Source: Apostichopus japonicus
Taxonomy: Eukaryota; Echinodermata; Holothuroidea; Aspidochirotida; Stichopodidae
NCBI RefSeq assembly: GCF_037975245.1
Contig: NC_092583.1
Coordinates: 4,995,264-5,059,263, forward strand
DNA length: 64,000 nt
Direction: 5' to 3'
Shown: in pieces, positions 1 to 10,375 of the stretch
How positions within the stretch are numbered: position 1 is the first letter of the stretch
Layout: each line of letters opens with the position of its first letter
The notes under the pieces: generated by a model
Seen by the model: only the letters and a program-made list of their open reading frames with translations
The model's database searches: none
What the model was told of the DNA's origin: nothing
Made by a program: the position numbers and the translations under genes

Positions 1-346
1 ACGAGGTCAAAATACTCCCGAGCGTTACTTTGCTAGCAATACCATTGCTTGCTGATGTGTTTTCTTATAACGATATACCAGTCTCTGAGTTCCTTTAATT
101 GAATACTTTTTTGGGGATTATAGTTAAATGTTGAGTAAGGAAATTGGTGGATGTTAGATATCTCATATCTACTTAAGAATGTTTGTTCAGCCATAACTGC
201 TGACCTCATTTATAGTGTACTCAATCATATACATAAACATAAATATAATTAAAATGTAAAATGAAATGTATAAATTGGACTTTAACAATGTCAATGTCTC
301 ATACTCTAATTTGCATAAATTAACCGTCCCTGCCTCAAAAACTCAC
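1..346. other. PIKFYVE intron, left part
   Basis: Sequence after the donor at 346-345 on the minus strand. AT-rich; no further exon, repeat or RNA is visible before the window edge. Confidence 0.6.
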
Positions 347-487
347 CGGTTTCGTGTTTGATACTAAAGTAATTCCGTGAGCTAGCAGAAATTCTTGAGC
401 TACTCTGGCAACTGACTTCTCAACTATCAGAACATCAGGTTTCTTGGCAATCAACTTGGATACACAATTCTTCAGAAATTCCCTTTC
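347..487 (-). CDS. PIKFYVE: PIKFYVE-like exon, end of the chaperonin-like domain as seen here (partial gene)
   Basis: This is a 141-bp, phase-0 exon of 47 codons. An acceptor with a long T-run and CAG precedes base 487, and the donor CCG|GTGAGT follows base 347. The product begins EREFLKN, continues with a KPDVLIVEKSVARVAQEFLL stretch and ends with HGITLV and a KP pair. This matches the well conserved segment of the TCP-1/CCT-like domain of PIKFYVE/FAB1, the cytosolic, endosome-bound kinase that makes PI(3,5)P2 from PI3P. It splices in frame to the exon at 2020-2124. The next exon, and the catalytic kinase domain, must lie before base 1. The family call is strong because four exons join in frame and in the expected order. 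Confidence 0.9.
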
Positions 488-939
488 CTGGAAAAAAAGG
501 GGCATGGATGATAAATTCATTTTATTATCAGCAAAGATTGTACTGCAATAATATCTGCACACATGACTCATGGAGGTTTAATATCAATATGTCCTCAAAT
601 GCAGAAATACACAATGTTCAGAACGGGACTCTCTGGACACCCTATTACCAACTAGGCTATGGGTGCTGATGACATGTCCAGAGATTCGAAACCGGTAAGG
701 AAGGTTGTAATTTCACTGTAGGAGTTTGCCACCTGTATCGAACAATTATGTCATATTGGTCCTTATGCGCATAATCTGTACTGTTTAATGATCTCTAAAT
801 TGCAAAAAAATTATCACATGAAAGCACTCCCAAGCTGCAAAGAGGCCTAATGAATTTGCATACTGACTGGGCTGGTTAATTTACTAGTTGACTAATTGAC
901 TAGGTTGATTGACTTTAGTTGACGGTCCCACTCGTGAAG

Positions 940-1190
940 ATTTGGCAAATGACAAAAACAGCTGTAGAAAACACAAGGTGCTGAAAACCAGTTAGCTTGA
1001 ACTTGAAACTTTGGAAATATGGTTCAAAACATCTCTTCTTCAATCATTATAAACAACATTGTAAATATACTGCTATTGATCAACCCAAGGTAATGCTATA
1101 TGCTCTGCAGTCAAAGAGTGCAGCTCGTCAAAGTTTCGCAGAACTGGATAAGACTGATATGAGAGCGCCCTCTGTTGATATTTGGTTTGG
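940..1190 (+). repeat. Dispersed repeat, MITE-like (copy 1)
   Basis: This stretch lines up, diverged but in the same order, with 55145-55410 (shared AGAAAACACAAG, TTGACTTGAAACTT-like, TTGATCAA-like and GCCCTCT blocks). The right end reads GAGAGCGCCCTCTGTTG; the other copy has the inverse, CAGAGGGCGCTCTC, at its left end near 55070. That suggests a terminally inverted, non-autonomous DNA element. It lies in a PIKFYVE intron. Confidence 0.5.
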
Positions 1191-1255
1191 CTGGAGAGTC
1201 TTAATGTCCACTAAGAAGATATAATAAATTCATGAGATAATTGATTGGACTACGT

Positions 1256-1486
1256 ACTGTACATGTACTGTACATGTACTGTACATGTACTGTAAATGTG
1301 CTGTACATGTACTGTACATGTACTGTACATGTGCTGTACATGTACTGTACATGTACTGTAAATGTGCTGTACATGTGCTGTACATGTACTGTACATGTGC
1401 TGTACATGTGCTGTACATGTACTGTACATGTGCTGTACATGTACTGTACATGTGCTGTACATGTACTGTACATGTACTGTACATGG
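1256..1486. repeat. 11-bp minisatellite in a PIKFYVE intron
   Basis: About 21 head-to-tail copies of CTGTACATGTA with two main variants (final A or G; C or A at position 6). The unit is an almost perfect alternation of purine and pyrimidine and contains the palindrome TACATGTA. The several open frames through it are by-products of a stop-free unit whose length is not a multiple of three. Confidence 0.95.
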
Positions 1487-2019
1487 TTGCTCTACTATTC
1501 AGACTATATAGAGTACTTGGAGTATTTTAGTGTTGTTTTTACATTCTCTACTAAAGTCCTTGGAATATTTTTTTAAATATAAATTAAAATGGAGTTAGAA
1601 ACTTTTTATCTCTACAAATCAAGCAGATAATCGTCATTGGGTAACATTAATTGCAAAAATTGTTCAATTGTGGCCTAACTGTTTGAACTGCTAGGCTTCA
1701 TTAGTTGTTGAACTCACTGAAATATGCATAATGCAATTCAGATCAGATTAGCTGGCAATATAAGTGCTTACAGCATCTCAATATCACAGATATAATAAAT
1801 GAGGACAATTTTATTTGAAGGGTAAGTGGTATCCAAACCGGTTTGATTATTGAAAAGGAAAACATAGTGTAAGCTTAATATTGATTTTGAAAGTACCTAG
1901 ATGATGAGATGAATTTTGGAAATGTTTCTTTCGACAAAGTAAGGCTTTGGAACTATCTACTGAACCTTTCAAATTAAAATAGTTCCTGTTTTGAAAAGTC
2001 GATACAAATTGAGCCAAAC

Positions 2020-2124
2020 CTGAAGCACCACTGGTTCCAGAGAGACAAATTTGTTTTCAACACGCTGATGCTCTACAGCTGCTGCCAAGAGCAGAATGTT
2101 TGGATGCGTCAGGTCACTATCCAT
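2020..2124 (-). CDS. PIKFYVE: PIKFYVE-like exon, middle of the chaperonin-like domain
   Basis: This is a 105-bp, phase-0 exon of 35 codons. The acceptor (CCCTAG) ends at 2125 and the donor CAG|GTTTGG begins at 2019. The product contains LTHPNILLL near its start and SLEPVVLQ at its end. In PIKFYVE this stretch leads directly into the E-R-E-F/Y-L-K-N segment, which is exactly how the next exon (347-487) starts. The middle (AAAVEHQRVENK) departs from the family more than the flanks do, which is expected for a divergent animal lineage. Splice sites, length and neighbours agree. The donor is weaker than consensus after GT. Confidence 0.88.
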
Positions 2125-2802
2125 CTAGGGAGCAAACAGAAGAAGAAGTGAGATTAAATTTATAGATTCCAATTACTTCTGAGAAATACGACACTAATAT
2201 AGACAGACAGTCATGTAGGTTAACTGGCACTCAGCCACTCTTCAACTTCAAAAGTTATTGCAATACAAGATGGCTATTTGGACAAGCCAAATAATCAAAA
2301 AGTTCACCTCTTCCACCACGAAAAAAAAAAGAAAAAGCCAAAACTAGCAATGGTATTCTACATAGAGAATGGAATAGTCATTATACTAAAAGTGTATTGG
2401 ATTTCAATGATGGTTACATCATTTGCAATTATATAGTTTCAATTGCATTACACTGAATGCATTATATACTGAGAGTTGCATACTTAACAACATATAGATA
2501 TGTTTCATAACCTCACTTATGTGCTATATAAACTTCATACAAGAACTATTTGTCAATGTGGCCAACTTCATTAAGCATAAACCATTTGACTGTATTATAC
2601 TTGGGCTGGAATTTGCATATTGTTATATTATAAATATGCCATAATATATGTACATATGTTATAACTTTCACAGTTGGTAAGTTCTTGACACAACAAGGAG
2701 ATTTATTACACCTTCGATGACTAAAAAAAAAGAAGTGTACTCTGCTTCATCAGTATACAAGACTTTTGCATCATAGAAAATGTCATGTCTCTTTTGTCTC
2801 AC

Positions 2803-2877
2803 TCAACCTCCCCCTACCCCCATCAGCCCCCCATCACCCCCCCCATCGCCCCCCATCACCCCCCCCCCATCCACATC
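2803..2877. repeat. C-rich simple repeat
   Basis: Runs of CCCCC broken by CCATCA/CCATCG in a PIKFYVE intron. Low-complexity, with i-motif or G-quadruplex potential on the opposite strand. Confidence 0.8.
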
Positions 2878-3109
2878 CATCTCTAAGACCCTAAATTGTG
2901 AATCAGCAAGTACCCCACAACTATTTGCCATTACTGTACTCCCAAATTGCATTGCGACATTAAATTGTTTTGCATCCATTAATTGATCTTTTACAAAGAT
3001 GCAGAGAATGTCACCTGTCATTTATAAAAACATAAAATTACGACCTTATCAGTTTACATTTTTATTTAGCGTTCAAGACAAATAAAACATAAGATCACTA
3101 CTGCCGTAC

Positions 3110-3247
3110 CTTCTTGTTTGTGATGTTCTTAGTACAGACTGTTCCGTGAATAATTTCACATTCTTGTCGGCTCCCTCCCGGAAGCTTCTTGATGTGAACA
3201 TACTGACGAATATCCATCAAGTCTTTCTCAAAAACATCAACCTTCAC
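3110..3247 (-). CDS. PIKFYVE: PIKFYVE-like exon, start of the chaperonin-like domain
   Basis: This is a 138-bp, phase-0 exon of 46 codons, with acceptor AATCAG before base 3247 and donor AAG|GTACGG after base 3110. The product has the family's signature block MDIRQYVHIKKLPGG, followed by a segment ending VCTKN-x-x-x-KK. In PIKFYVE/FAB1 the same order opens the TCP-1/CCT-like domain. It joins in frame to 6329-6579 upstream and 2020-2124 downstream. This exon alone would support the identification. Confidence 0.93.
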
Positions 3248-3787
3248 CTGATTAATGAAAAAATCATTTCAAATTATTATAAGTCATAACTATGATTTCC
3301 ATTATCCTGTTTCAAATGATTTCTCTTCTAAAAGTGGTTGATATAAATGTTTCCATGAATTTATTAGAGCATCAAACCGTTAACAGTTTTGGTGCCATAA
3401 AGTGGGCTCTTTGCTCATTTCCCTGTTTCTACCTAATGATAATTTGACAAACAACCTCTTATCCGACAATGCAAATTCAAATCCCTTTTCCAAGATGTTT
3501 GAAGAACATAATTGGACTCATGGGAGACTAGATTATATTACTGGGAATGCATCATTAGTAAAGACTGTTGCTTTTAGTGCATTTTGCTGATGTTATGAGC
3601 AGCTTGGTTTCCCATTGAAGACAGTTTCAATTCCACAAAAGACAGCTTTGGTCACTGAGAGGTCACAACATGTATTGACTTTTTAAGATTTTTGTACAAA
3701 TGACGTCTTCTTTCTGTATGGGTGGTAAAAATACAGCATACAGCAAATAGAACAACTTCCTGTACCAAAGCAATTGCTCAATGACAA

Positions 3788-5603
3788 GACGCACATATGA
3801 CACACATATGACGCACATATGGCGCACATATGACGCACATATGATGCATATATGACACACATATGACGCACATATGACACACATATGATGCATATATGAT
3901 GCATATATATGACGCACATATGACACACATATGACAAACATATATGACAAACATATATGACACACATATGGCACACATATGACACACATATGCCACACAT
4001 ATGATGCATATATGAAACACATACGACACACAAATGACACACATGATACACTTATGACACACATATGATGCATATATGACAAACACATGATGCAAATATG
4101 ACACACATGACGCACATATGACGCACTTATGACGCACATATGGCGCACATATGATGCACATATGATGCATATATGACACACATATGACGCACATATGACA
4201 CACATATGACACACATATGATGCATATATGATGCATATATATGACGCACATATGACACACATATGACAAACATATATGACAAACATATATGACACACATA
4301 TGACACACATATGACACACATGCCACACATATGATGCATATATGAAACACATACGACACACAAATGACACACATGATACACTTATGACACACATATGATG
4401 CAAATATGACACACATGACGCACATATGACGCACTTATGACACATATGACGCACATATGATGCAGATATGATGCACATATGAGGCACATATGATGCAGAT
4501 ATGATGCACATATGAGGCACATATGAAGCACATATGACGCACATATGATGCATATATATGACACACATATGATGCACATATGACACACATATGACACACA
4601 TATGATGCATATATGATGCATATATATGACGCACATATGACACACATATGACAAACATATATGACAAACATATATGACACACATATGACACACATATGAC
4701 ACACATATGACACACATATGATGCATATATGAAACACATACGACACACAAATGACACACATGATACACTTCTGACACACATATGATGCATATATGACAAA
4801 CACATGATGCAAATATGACACACATGACGCACATATGACGCACTTATGAAACACATATGACGCACATATGATGCACATATGATGCACATATGACGCACAT
4901 ATGATGCAGATATGATGCACATATGACGCACATATGAAGCACATATGACGCACATATGATGCATATATATGACACACACATGATGCACATATGACACACA
5001 TATGACACACATATGATGCATATATGATGCATATATATGACGCACATATGACACACATATGACAAACATATATGACACACATATGACACACATATGACAC
5101 ACATATGACACACATATGATGCATATATGAAACACATACGACACACAAATGACACACATGATACACTTATGACACACATATGATGCATATATGACAAACA
5201 CATGATGCAAATATGACGCACATATGAAGCACATATGACGCACATATGATGCATATATATGACACACACATGATGCACATATGACGCACATATGACGCAC
5301 TTATGACACACATATGACGCACATATGATGCAGATATGATGCACATATGAGGCACATATGAAGCACATATGACGCACATATGATGCATATATATGACACA
5401 CATATGATGCACATATGACACACATATGATGCATATATGACACACAAATGACACACACATGACGCACATATGACACACTTATGACACACATATGACACAC
5501 ATATGACACACATATGAAGCACACGACAAAGATATGACACACACGACGCATATGACACATATGACGCACTTATGACACACATATGACACACATATGACAC
5601 AAG
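3788..5603. repeat. Large 11-bp minisatellite with higher-order structure, in a PIKFYVE intron
   Basis: About 1.8 kb of ACATATGACAC-type 11-bp units (roughly 165 copies) with variants GACGC, GATGC, GACAA and TATATATG. Longer blocks recur: the GATGCATATATATGACGC block is near 3899, 4230, 4615 and 5026, and an ATACGACACACAAATG block is near 4020, 4350, 4738 and 5137. This gives a higher-order period of about 330-410 bases. The minus-strand frames are stop-free and encode 11-residue repeats, but this is a repeat and not a gene. Confidence 0.96.
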
Positions 5604-6171
5604 TATGTCAATTAAGCAACACATCTCACAAATCTTGAAGAACATTTTGTTGGGTGACCCATTTAACCTTGGCAGGCTGAAAATGTAAGGGCATTTGGTA
5701 AATTCAATGACAGAAAAAAATTTCCAAACAGTGATCAGTTATGGCTTACATAAGTCGATAGCGTAACGATGCATATATCAAATGATTTGGTAATGACCAT
5801 TACTCTTAGCCCAATTGGGAAAAAAAGAATTTTAGTATGGAAACTAAGAACTCTTTGTGCCTTGTATAGTTCAGTAACAGTGTTTGGGCAAGAAATACAG
5901 TCTTGTTTGCTCTAGGCCAGCCAAGAACCTGCAACATTCTCATAAAAGACTCTTTTTTTAATGAGTTTTTTTTTTATTGTTGCAAAGTAATTTTAAAATA
6001 GTTGGTATCATAAAGAAAATGGCAAGGCTATGCATATCTATAACAATTAAGGAGTTTGAGATGGTTACATTGCAACTCGACCAATTAGTTTTAGATTTAA
6101 GTATTACTTCTCTATCTTAATTCACATGAACCAAATGCTTGGATCTTGGTGCACAGCTCTATGAGACTATG

Positions 6172-6290
6172 TGACGGGGGAGGGGCATGGGGATGGGGGA
6201 AAGGGTGGGGCAGAGAAGAGGATGGTAATGTTTGGGGTAGGGATTAGAGGAAAGGGATGGGATAGTGGCTGGGTTAAGGATCTGTGGAAA
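6172..6290. repeat. G-rich purine tract
   Basis: GGGGGAGGGG, GGGGATGGGGG and many GGG runs over about 120 bases in a PIKFYVE intron. Several four-run combinations could form G-quadruplexes. Confidence 0.7.
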
Positions 6291-6328
6291 GGGATTAACA
6301 CTTTCTAGGTTATTCATTATTATCTTAC

Positions 6329-6579
6329 CTGATCACATATTGTCTTTGCCAAATTTAAAATGATATCAAACCAGGCTATATCCAGGTTATCTTGCTCCAG
6401 GAGCTGAGACAGCATAACCTTGAGATGGTTAAGACTGCTATAGCGGAACTGCTGCTTCCAATCTGCTGCCCTCCTCTCTGACCCGTCCTCTATTATTTCC
6501 CCTTGTTTGTCTGGACCGATTGGTATAGCACTGGGTAACAGACCTGGTACCTTTGGAATACTGGAAGGAGGCATCAAAC
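6329..6579 (-). CDS. PIKFYVE: PIKFYVE-like exon, linker before the chaperonin-like domain
   Basis: This is a 251-bp exon that begins with two bases finishing a codon and then carries 83 codons. The acceptor is TTTCAACAG before base 6579 and the donor is CAG|GTAAGA after base 6329. The first half is proline-rich and then acidic (LMPPSSIPKVPGLLP, then EIIEDGSERR), which looks like disordered linker. The second half (WKQQF, then MLSQLLEQDNL, AWFDIILNLAKTICDQ) resembles the helical stretch just before the MDIRQ block in PIKFYVE. Reading on into 3110-3247 gives an uninterrupted frame. The preceding exon must end one base into a codon; I could not find it. Confidence 0.82.
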
Positions 6580-6709
6580 CTGTTGAAAGAAAAACCAGTG
6601 ACCTTGAAACATCAGCAGGGGGAGAGTGTAGAGGTAGAAGGCACAGAGATGAATCTGTTTGATGTTATAGTGTGAAAGGGCATATATGGAGGGGTACCTT
6701 TATCAAGGG

Positions 6710-7092
6710 CATAGGCATAGGAGCCCAATTTGATTTGGGGGGGGGCTGTAACAACTTGCCCAAAAAATATAAACAAATTTTTTTGCACGCTCCGCACGCG
6801 TTCAGTATGTTAATTTACATATCATATAGGCATGCATCGGTTATTACGTTGAATGACAATTACATACAATCATTTGCCGTATTATTACCATTCCATATTG
6901 GTTATAATTTTTGGAGTTGTTACAATCATAATGATAATAATAATTATGTTTAACCATTGAAAAACATAATGAAATTTATGTTTCTTTCAGTAGGTGCTGG
7001 AAAAATTCTCAGCATATTGCCCGAATTTTCTCAAAAATATTTGGTTGGGGGCTGCAGCCCCCCCCCCCAGCCCCCCGCGTCCTATGCCTCCG
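6710..7092 (-). mobile_element. hAT-like non-autonomous element, family A (single-unit copy)
   Basis: The 383-bp element begins CATAGGCATAGGAGCC and ends in the imperfect inverse GCGTCCTATGCCTCCG. It is flanked by a perfect 8-bp direct repeat ATCAAGGG (6702-6709 and 7093-7100). G-runs and C-runs lie just inside the ends. It is the reverse complement of the family copy at 56501-57536 and has one internal unit where that copy has about four. No transposase is encoded. The 8-bp duplication and CA start point to hAT; P-type elements also make 8-bp duplications. Confidence 0.85.
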
Positions 7093-7930
7093 ATCAAGGG
7101 GATGTAGAAAGGAGCAGCAGCAGTAGAAGTAGTCCCATCTGTTAGCTGTATATTAAAAAGTATGTGAAATGTAGACCAAAGGAGCAAAAACAAAAACTAC
7201 TCTTAATGAGTACTATATGGTTTAAAGGTACAGTCAGTAAGGAAATATTGTTAAAAAATTGTTTAAGTCTTATAAACATATATTTAGCCAGCCTCAATCA
7301 TTTTTGGCACAAAACAGCTTTGCATAATTGGGGTTATCGATTTAAAGTATTTGATAAGTACTGTAATCATACATGTATTATTCTTGTATTGATTCTGTTA
7401 CAGTAAACTTGTGAGCATTATAATGATTGTACAAATAGATATCATACTAACTGAATGAACACTTGAAGAATCTAGATTAAATCTTCACTTAATCGATTTA
7501 AGCTACTGGCCTAATTAAACCAAATCAATTGTACTTTATGCAGGTTAGGAATAGAAACATGCCATTTTCTCCAAAAAATATTACAATGTGCATAGCAAAT
7601 TTTGGCCCCTAGAAAATCTGGGGCAAAAGTTAGCCAAGCTAGGTGACACCCAATATCCCTCTCATATCTCCCACTCTGGCACCTGACTGTCACAGTTAAT
7701 TATTTGATTTTCTCCCTGCTGACCACAAGATTAAATTCCCAGAGCTAAATCTGCTTAGATCTATTGTGTGGAATGGATGAAGAGTACATTAATCGTGACA
7801 CCTAATTGTGCAACTAACTGGCCTCTCAGCATCTTGATGTATTCCAGTGGAATGTACACGCAGGCCAAACCAAATGTGAAATCATGAATATAAAGGGCGT
7901 ATCAAGTGAGCTAAGCCTGGCAGGGCCAAA

Positions 7931-8074
7931 ACTTTGTATGTAGCCTACTGCAGTGGTCATAGATCAAACTTTGTAAGTAGCCTACTGCAGTGGTCGTAGA
8001 TCAAACTTTGTAAGTAGCCTACTGCAGTGGTTGTAGATCAAACTTTGTATGTAGCCTACTGCGGTGGTCGTAGA
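7931..8074. repeat. 37-bp tandem repeat, four copies
   Basis: ACTTTGTAAGTAGCCTACTG opens each unit, followed by CAGTGG and TAGATCAA. The unit is repeated at 7931, 7968, 8005 and 8042 with few changes, so it is recent. Confidence 0.9.
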
Positions 8075-8171
8075 TATGTATCACATACCATGTCAGAAAG
8101 TTTGTAATAGTGTTGTGTGTATTATGCAACTTGACAAGACCTCAAGTAAAAGTGTTAGAGAAGTTTGGGAA

Positions 8172-8300
8172 CCTGATATTTCCATCCTAGCCAGAACTTC
8201 TTCAAAATAAAATCCTGCTAGCATGGAAATGTGAGGCTCTCTAACTTATACATTTACCTACAAAGCCTTTCTGCAGTAGATAAGGATTGCTTTCTCTTGG
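8172..8300 (+). repeat. Dispersed 'TCCTGCTAGGAT' repeat, foldback copy
   Basis: Two inverted copies of the family core face each other (8172-8205 and 8206-8237). The right one continues through ACTTATACATTTACC and AGTAGATAAGGATTGCTT, which is collinear with the copy at 29493-29605. Diverged. Confidence 0.6.
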
Positions 8301-8393
8301 AAGATCTCAAGTAAACAGTGAACTGCTGTTCAGAACACTGATGACAAATGGTAACTGTATACAGAGGTTTTGCCAAAGACAAGGTAACAATAG

Positions 8394-8466
8394 ACCAAGT
8401 ATTCTTTGTAAATTCTTTCTTTGTTAATTCTTTCTTTGTTAATTCTCTCTTTGTTAATTCTCTCTT
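8394..8466. repeat. 15-bp tandem repeat
   Basis: About four to five copies of AATTCTTTCTTTGTT and close variants. Confidence 0.8.
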
Positions 8467-9539
8467 TGAGGTGTTTTTTCCTGATGGTGTCTCATACAGT
8501 CCTTTCACCTTTCTTTCTTCTCACTTTTCATTGACAAATGTCCTTCTGTTGTCTGCCAAAAATTATTCAGAGATTGTATCTAATATGTCAGAACCCGACT
8601 GCTAAGGTATATGTGATCGGGTTGGACGGATGCATCATTACTGCAGGGCAAGAAAATACGCTATGTGTATCATAACTTTTGCAAGAAGTTGCTCATGTTA
8701 ATTATTAATAAAACGGTCTTGACAAATGAGGACATACAAGAGACTGTCAAGGGAAATATAGCATAGAAATGATTTGTATGAATATTATATCCCATAATGA
8801 TAGATTTATGTTGACGTCGTTGTTACTTTCATCTCAATAAATGCAGTAAAACTCAAAAGGTTTGAAAATGTTTGATTAGCTTCATGCTTTATACTGCTAA
8901 ATCAAAAAAGTGCCAGGGGATTGAAAAAATAATTGGGTCAGTAACTAATAAATCCCCAAAACATACATTTAGTGAAAAAATATTAAAATTTTAAAGGATG
9001 ATGTTTAAAACGGTAGTTTGATCAAGTATATGTAACTTTACTTTGAGAATAATTCTTTAAGTTTGCTAGCAGAGACAGCCAAATGTAACCAATAACTTTA
9101 AAATGTCTCCATTTGGAAGAATTGATAGTACCTTTGTTTTCAAAAATCAAACTTGTAAACAGAATGTTATATATTTCCCAAAATAAAAATAGAAAGAAAA
9201 ACACTACAAAGATATTGTATTTCAGGAATCCATTAGAGCTCTGTTTAATTTGATCAGGAGGAGATCAATACAATTTTAATTTCAACTGTCACTATTTATA
9301 TCTTACAAACACAAATAAATCAAAATGGAAGAATATATGGCACTAAACTTGTTTTCTCATCAGTGATGAGAAGTAACTTTCTTTTTTTTTAATGTTTGTT
9401 TTTCTTTTTCCTTTCTGAAAATTGCAAGTTTATGCCTCATGGGTTTAGTTGATTCCTTAGGAAAGCATTATTTGATTTTATTAATTTTATTAATTCAAAG
9501 ACAATTGAAAAGATCAAAGGAATTTTCGGCTTACAGTGC

Positions 9540-9625
9540 TCAAGGGGATTCGAACCATGACCTAAGGATTGTTTTGTGGCTATATCGGTAAGCAGTAACT
9601 GCCCCCCTCTAGAGGCTGGACACAA
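9540..9625 (-). repeat. tRNA-like sequence, possible SINE head
   Basis: The minus strand carries GGTTCGAATCCCC, a good internal B box, about 40 bases after CAGTTACTGCTTACCG where an A box would sit. The acceptor and anticodon stems do not close convincingly, so a functional tRNA is unlikely. An AT-rich tail follows. A tRNA-derived SINE or tRNA pseudogene fits best. Confidence 0.4.
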
Positions 9626-9929
9626 GCATATGCAGGGCTAATTGTAATCCTCAATGTTACCCGTTCAAATCGCATTCTAGCCCCTGAAAGGTCTTTGCTT
9701 TTAATTTTTTAATTTTTCACATTTGCTTAAAATTTACCAATCAGTTTTGAATGATAATCTGCATATGAACATTGCAAGGTTAAGAGCAATTAAAATTATG
9801 CATATCTGTGTTCACTTTCACACATATATGCAATATGCCATACTATACTGGACTAAAGGGAACCTTCATTTGTTTCATTTCACAGTTTTGATCACAAACA
9901 ACAAACTGTAGACAGCACTTTCGCATACG

Positions 9930-10375
9930 AACTATCGCATATAGCGTGTGTAGGAATAAGGCGGGAAAACTAGCGTAACTAAGGGTAAACAATACGCGGA
10001 ATTGCTATAACCGCACTAGTGTTTGCACAGAAAACACGGAGCAAATTCCGCTACACCAAAACAGCCCTAAAAACCTGTCTAATAATAAGAAAATGATACT
10101 TATCGGGTTGCAAACTACTTCAAACTCTTCCAAAAACAGTGGATGGGAAAAACTCCTATCCTGGGAATCCAAAAGTGGACGAAATCCGATGGAAAAAATA
10201 CGCTCGAAAATAACGATCTAGACACTTTGGATGGTAGAATGAGATGGAAGGGCAGTGACTGGAGGAGCCAGTTGTAGAGGGTGCACAGTGTTAAAAGGTT
10301 ACCAGGACATTCTACAGTAGGCACGGTAGAATGAGGGTGCTAAGGTTGTGGGGAGACAGGTAAGCGAGGAACAAA
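9930..10375 (+). repeat. Dispersed repeat, family X (copy 1)
   Basis: Collinear with 31520-31975. Shared blocks include GGACGAAATCCGA, ATGGTAGAA, CAGTGTTA, GGTTACCA, GACATTCTA and GGAGACAGGTAAGC. No conserved reading frame spans both copies. A short relative of the 3' part (GTTGTGAGGAGATATGTAAG) lies near 50800 and 51005. Confidence 0.65.

Noticed and set aside
640-705. tRNA-like A box (TAGCCTAGTTGG) and B-box-like GTTTCGAATC on the minus strand
   Set aside because: The B box comes before the A box on that strand, so this is not a normal tRNA or SINE head; no stems fit.
3663-5300. 545-residue Cys/His/Met-rich minus-strand open frame and its many overlapping companions
   Set aside because: It is a translation of the 11-bp tandem array; the unit has no stop in these frames and 3 x 11 bp gives an 11-residue repeat in every frame. 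The same holds for frames over 1201-1576.
8254-8508. Possible minus-strand exon with a GTAAAT donor (ending near ERLC)
   Set aside because: The stretch is part of the dispersed 'TCCTGCTAGGAT' repeat (compare 29545-29590) plus a 15-bp tandem repeat, and its phase does not fit the PIKFYVE exon at 6579.
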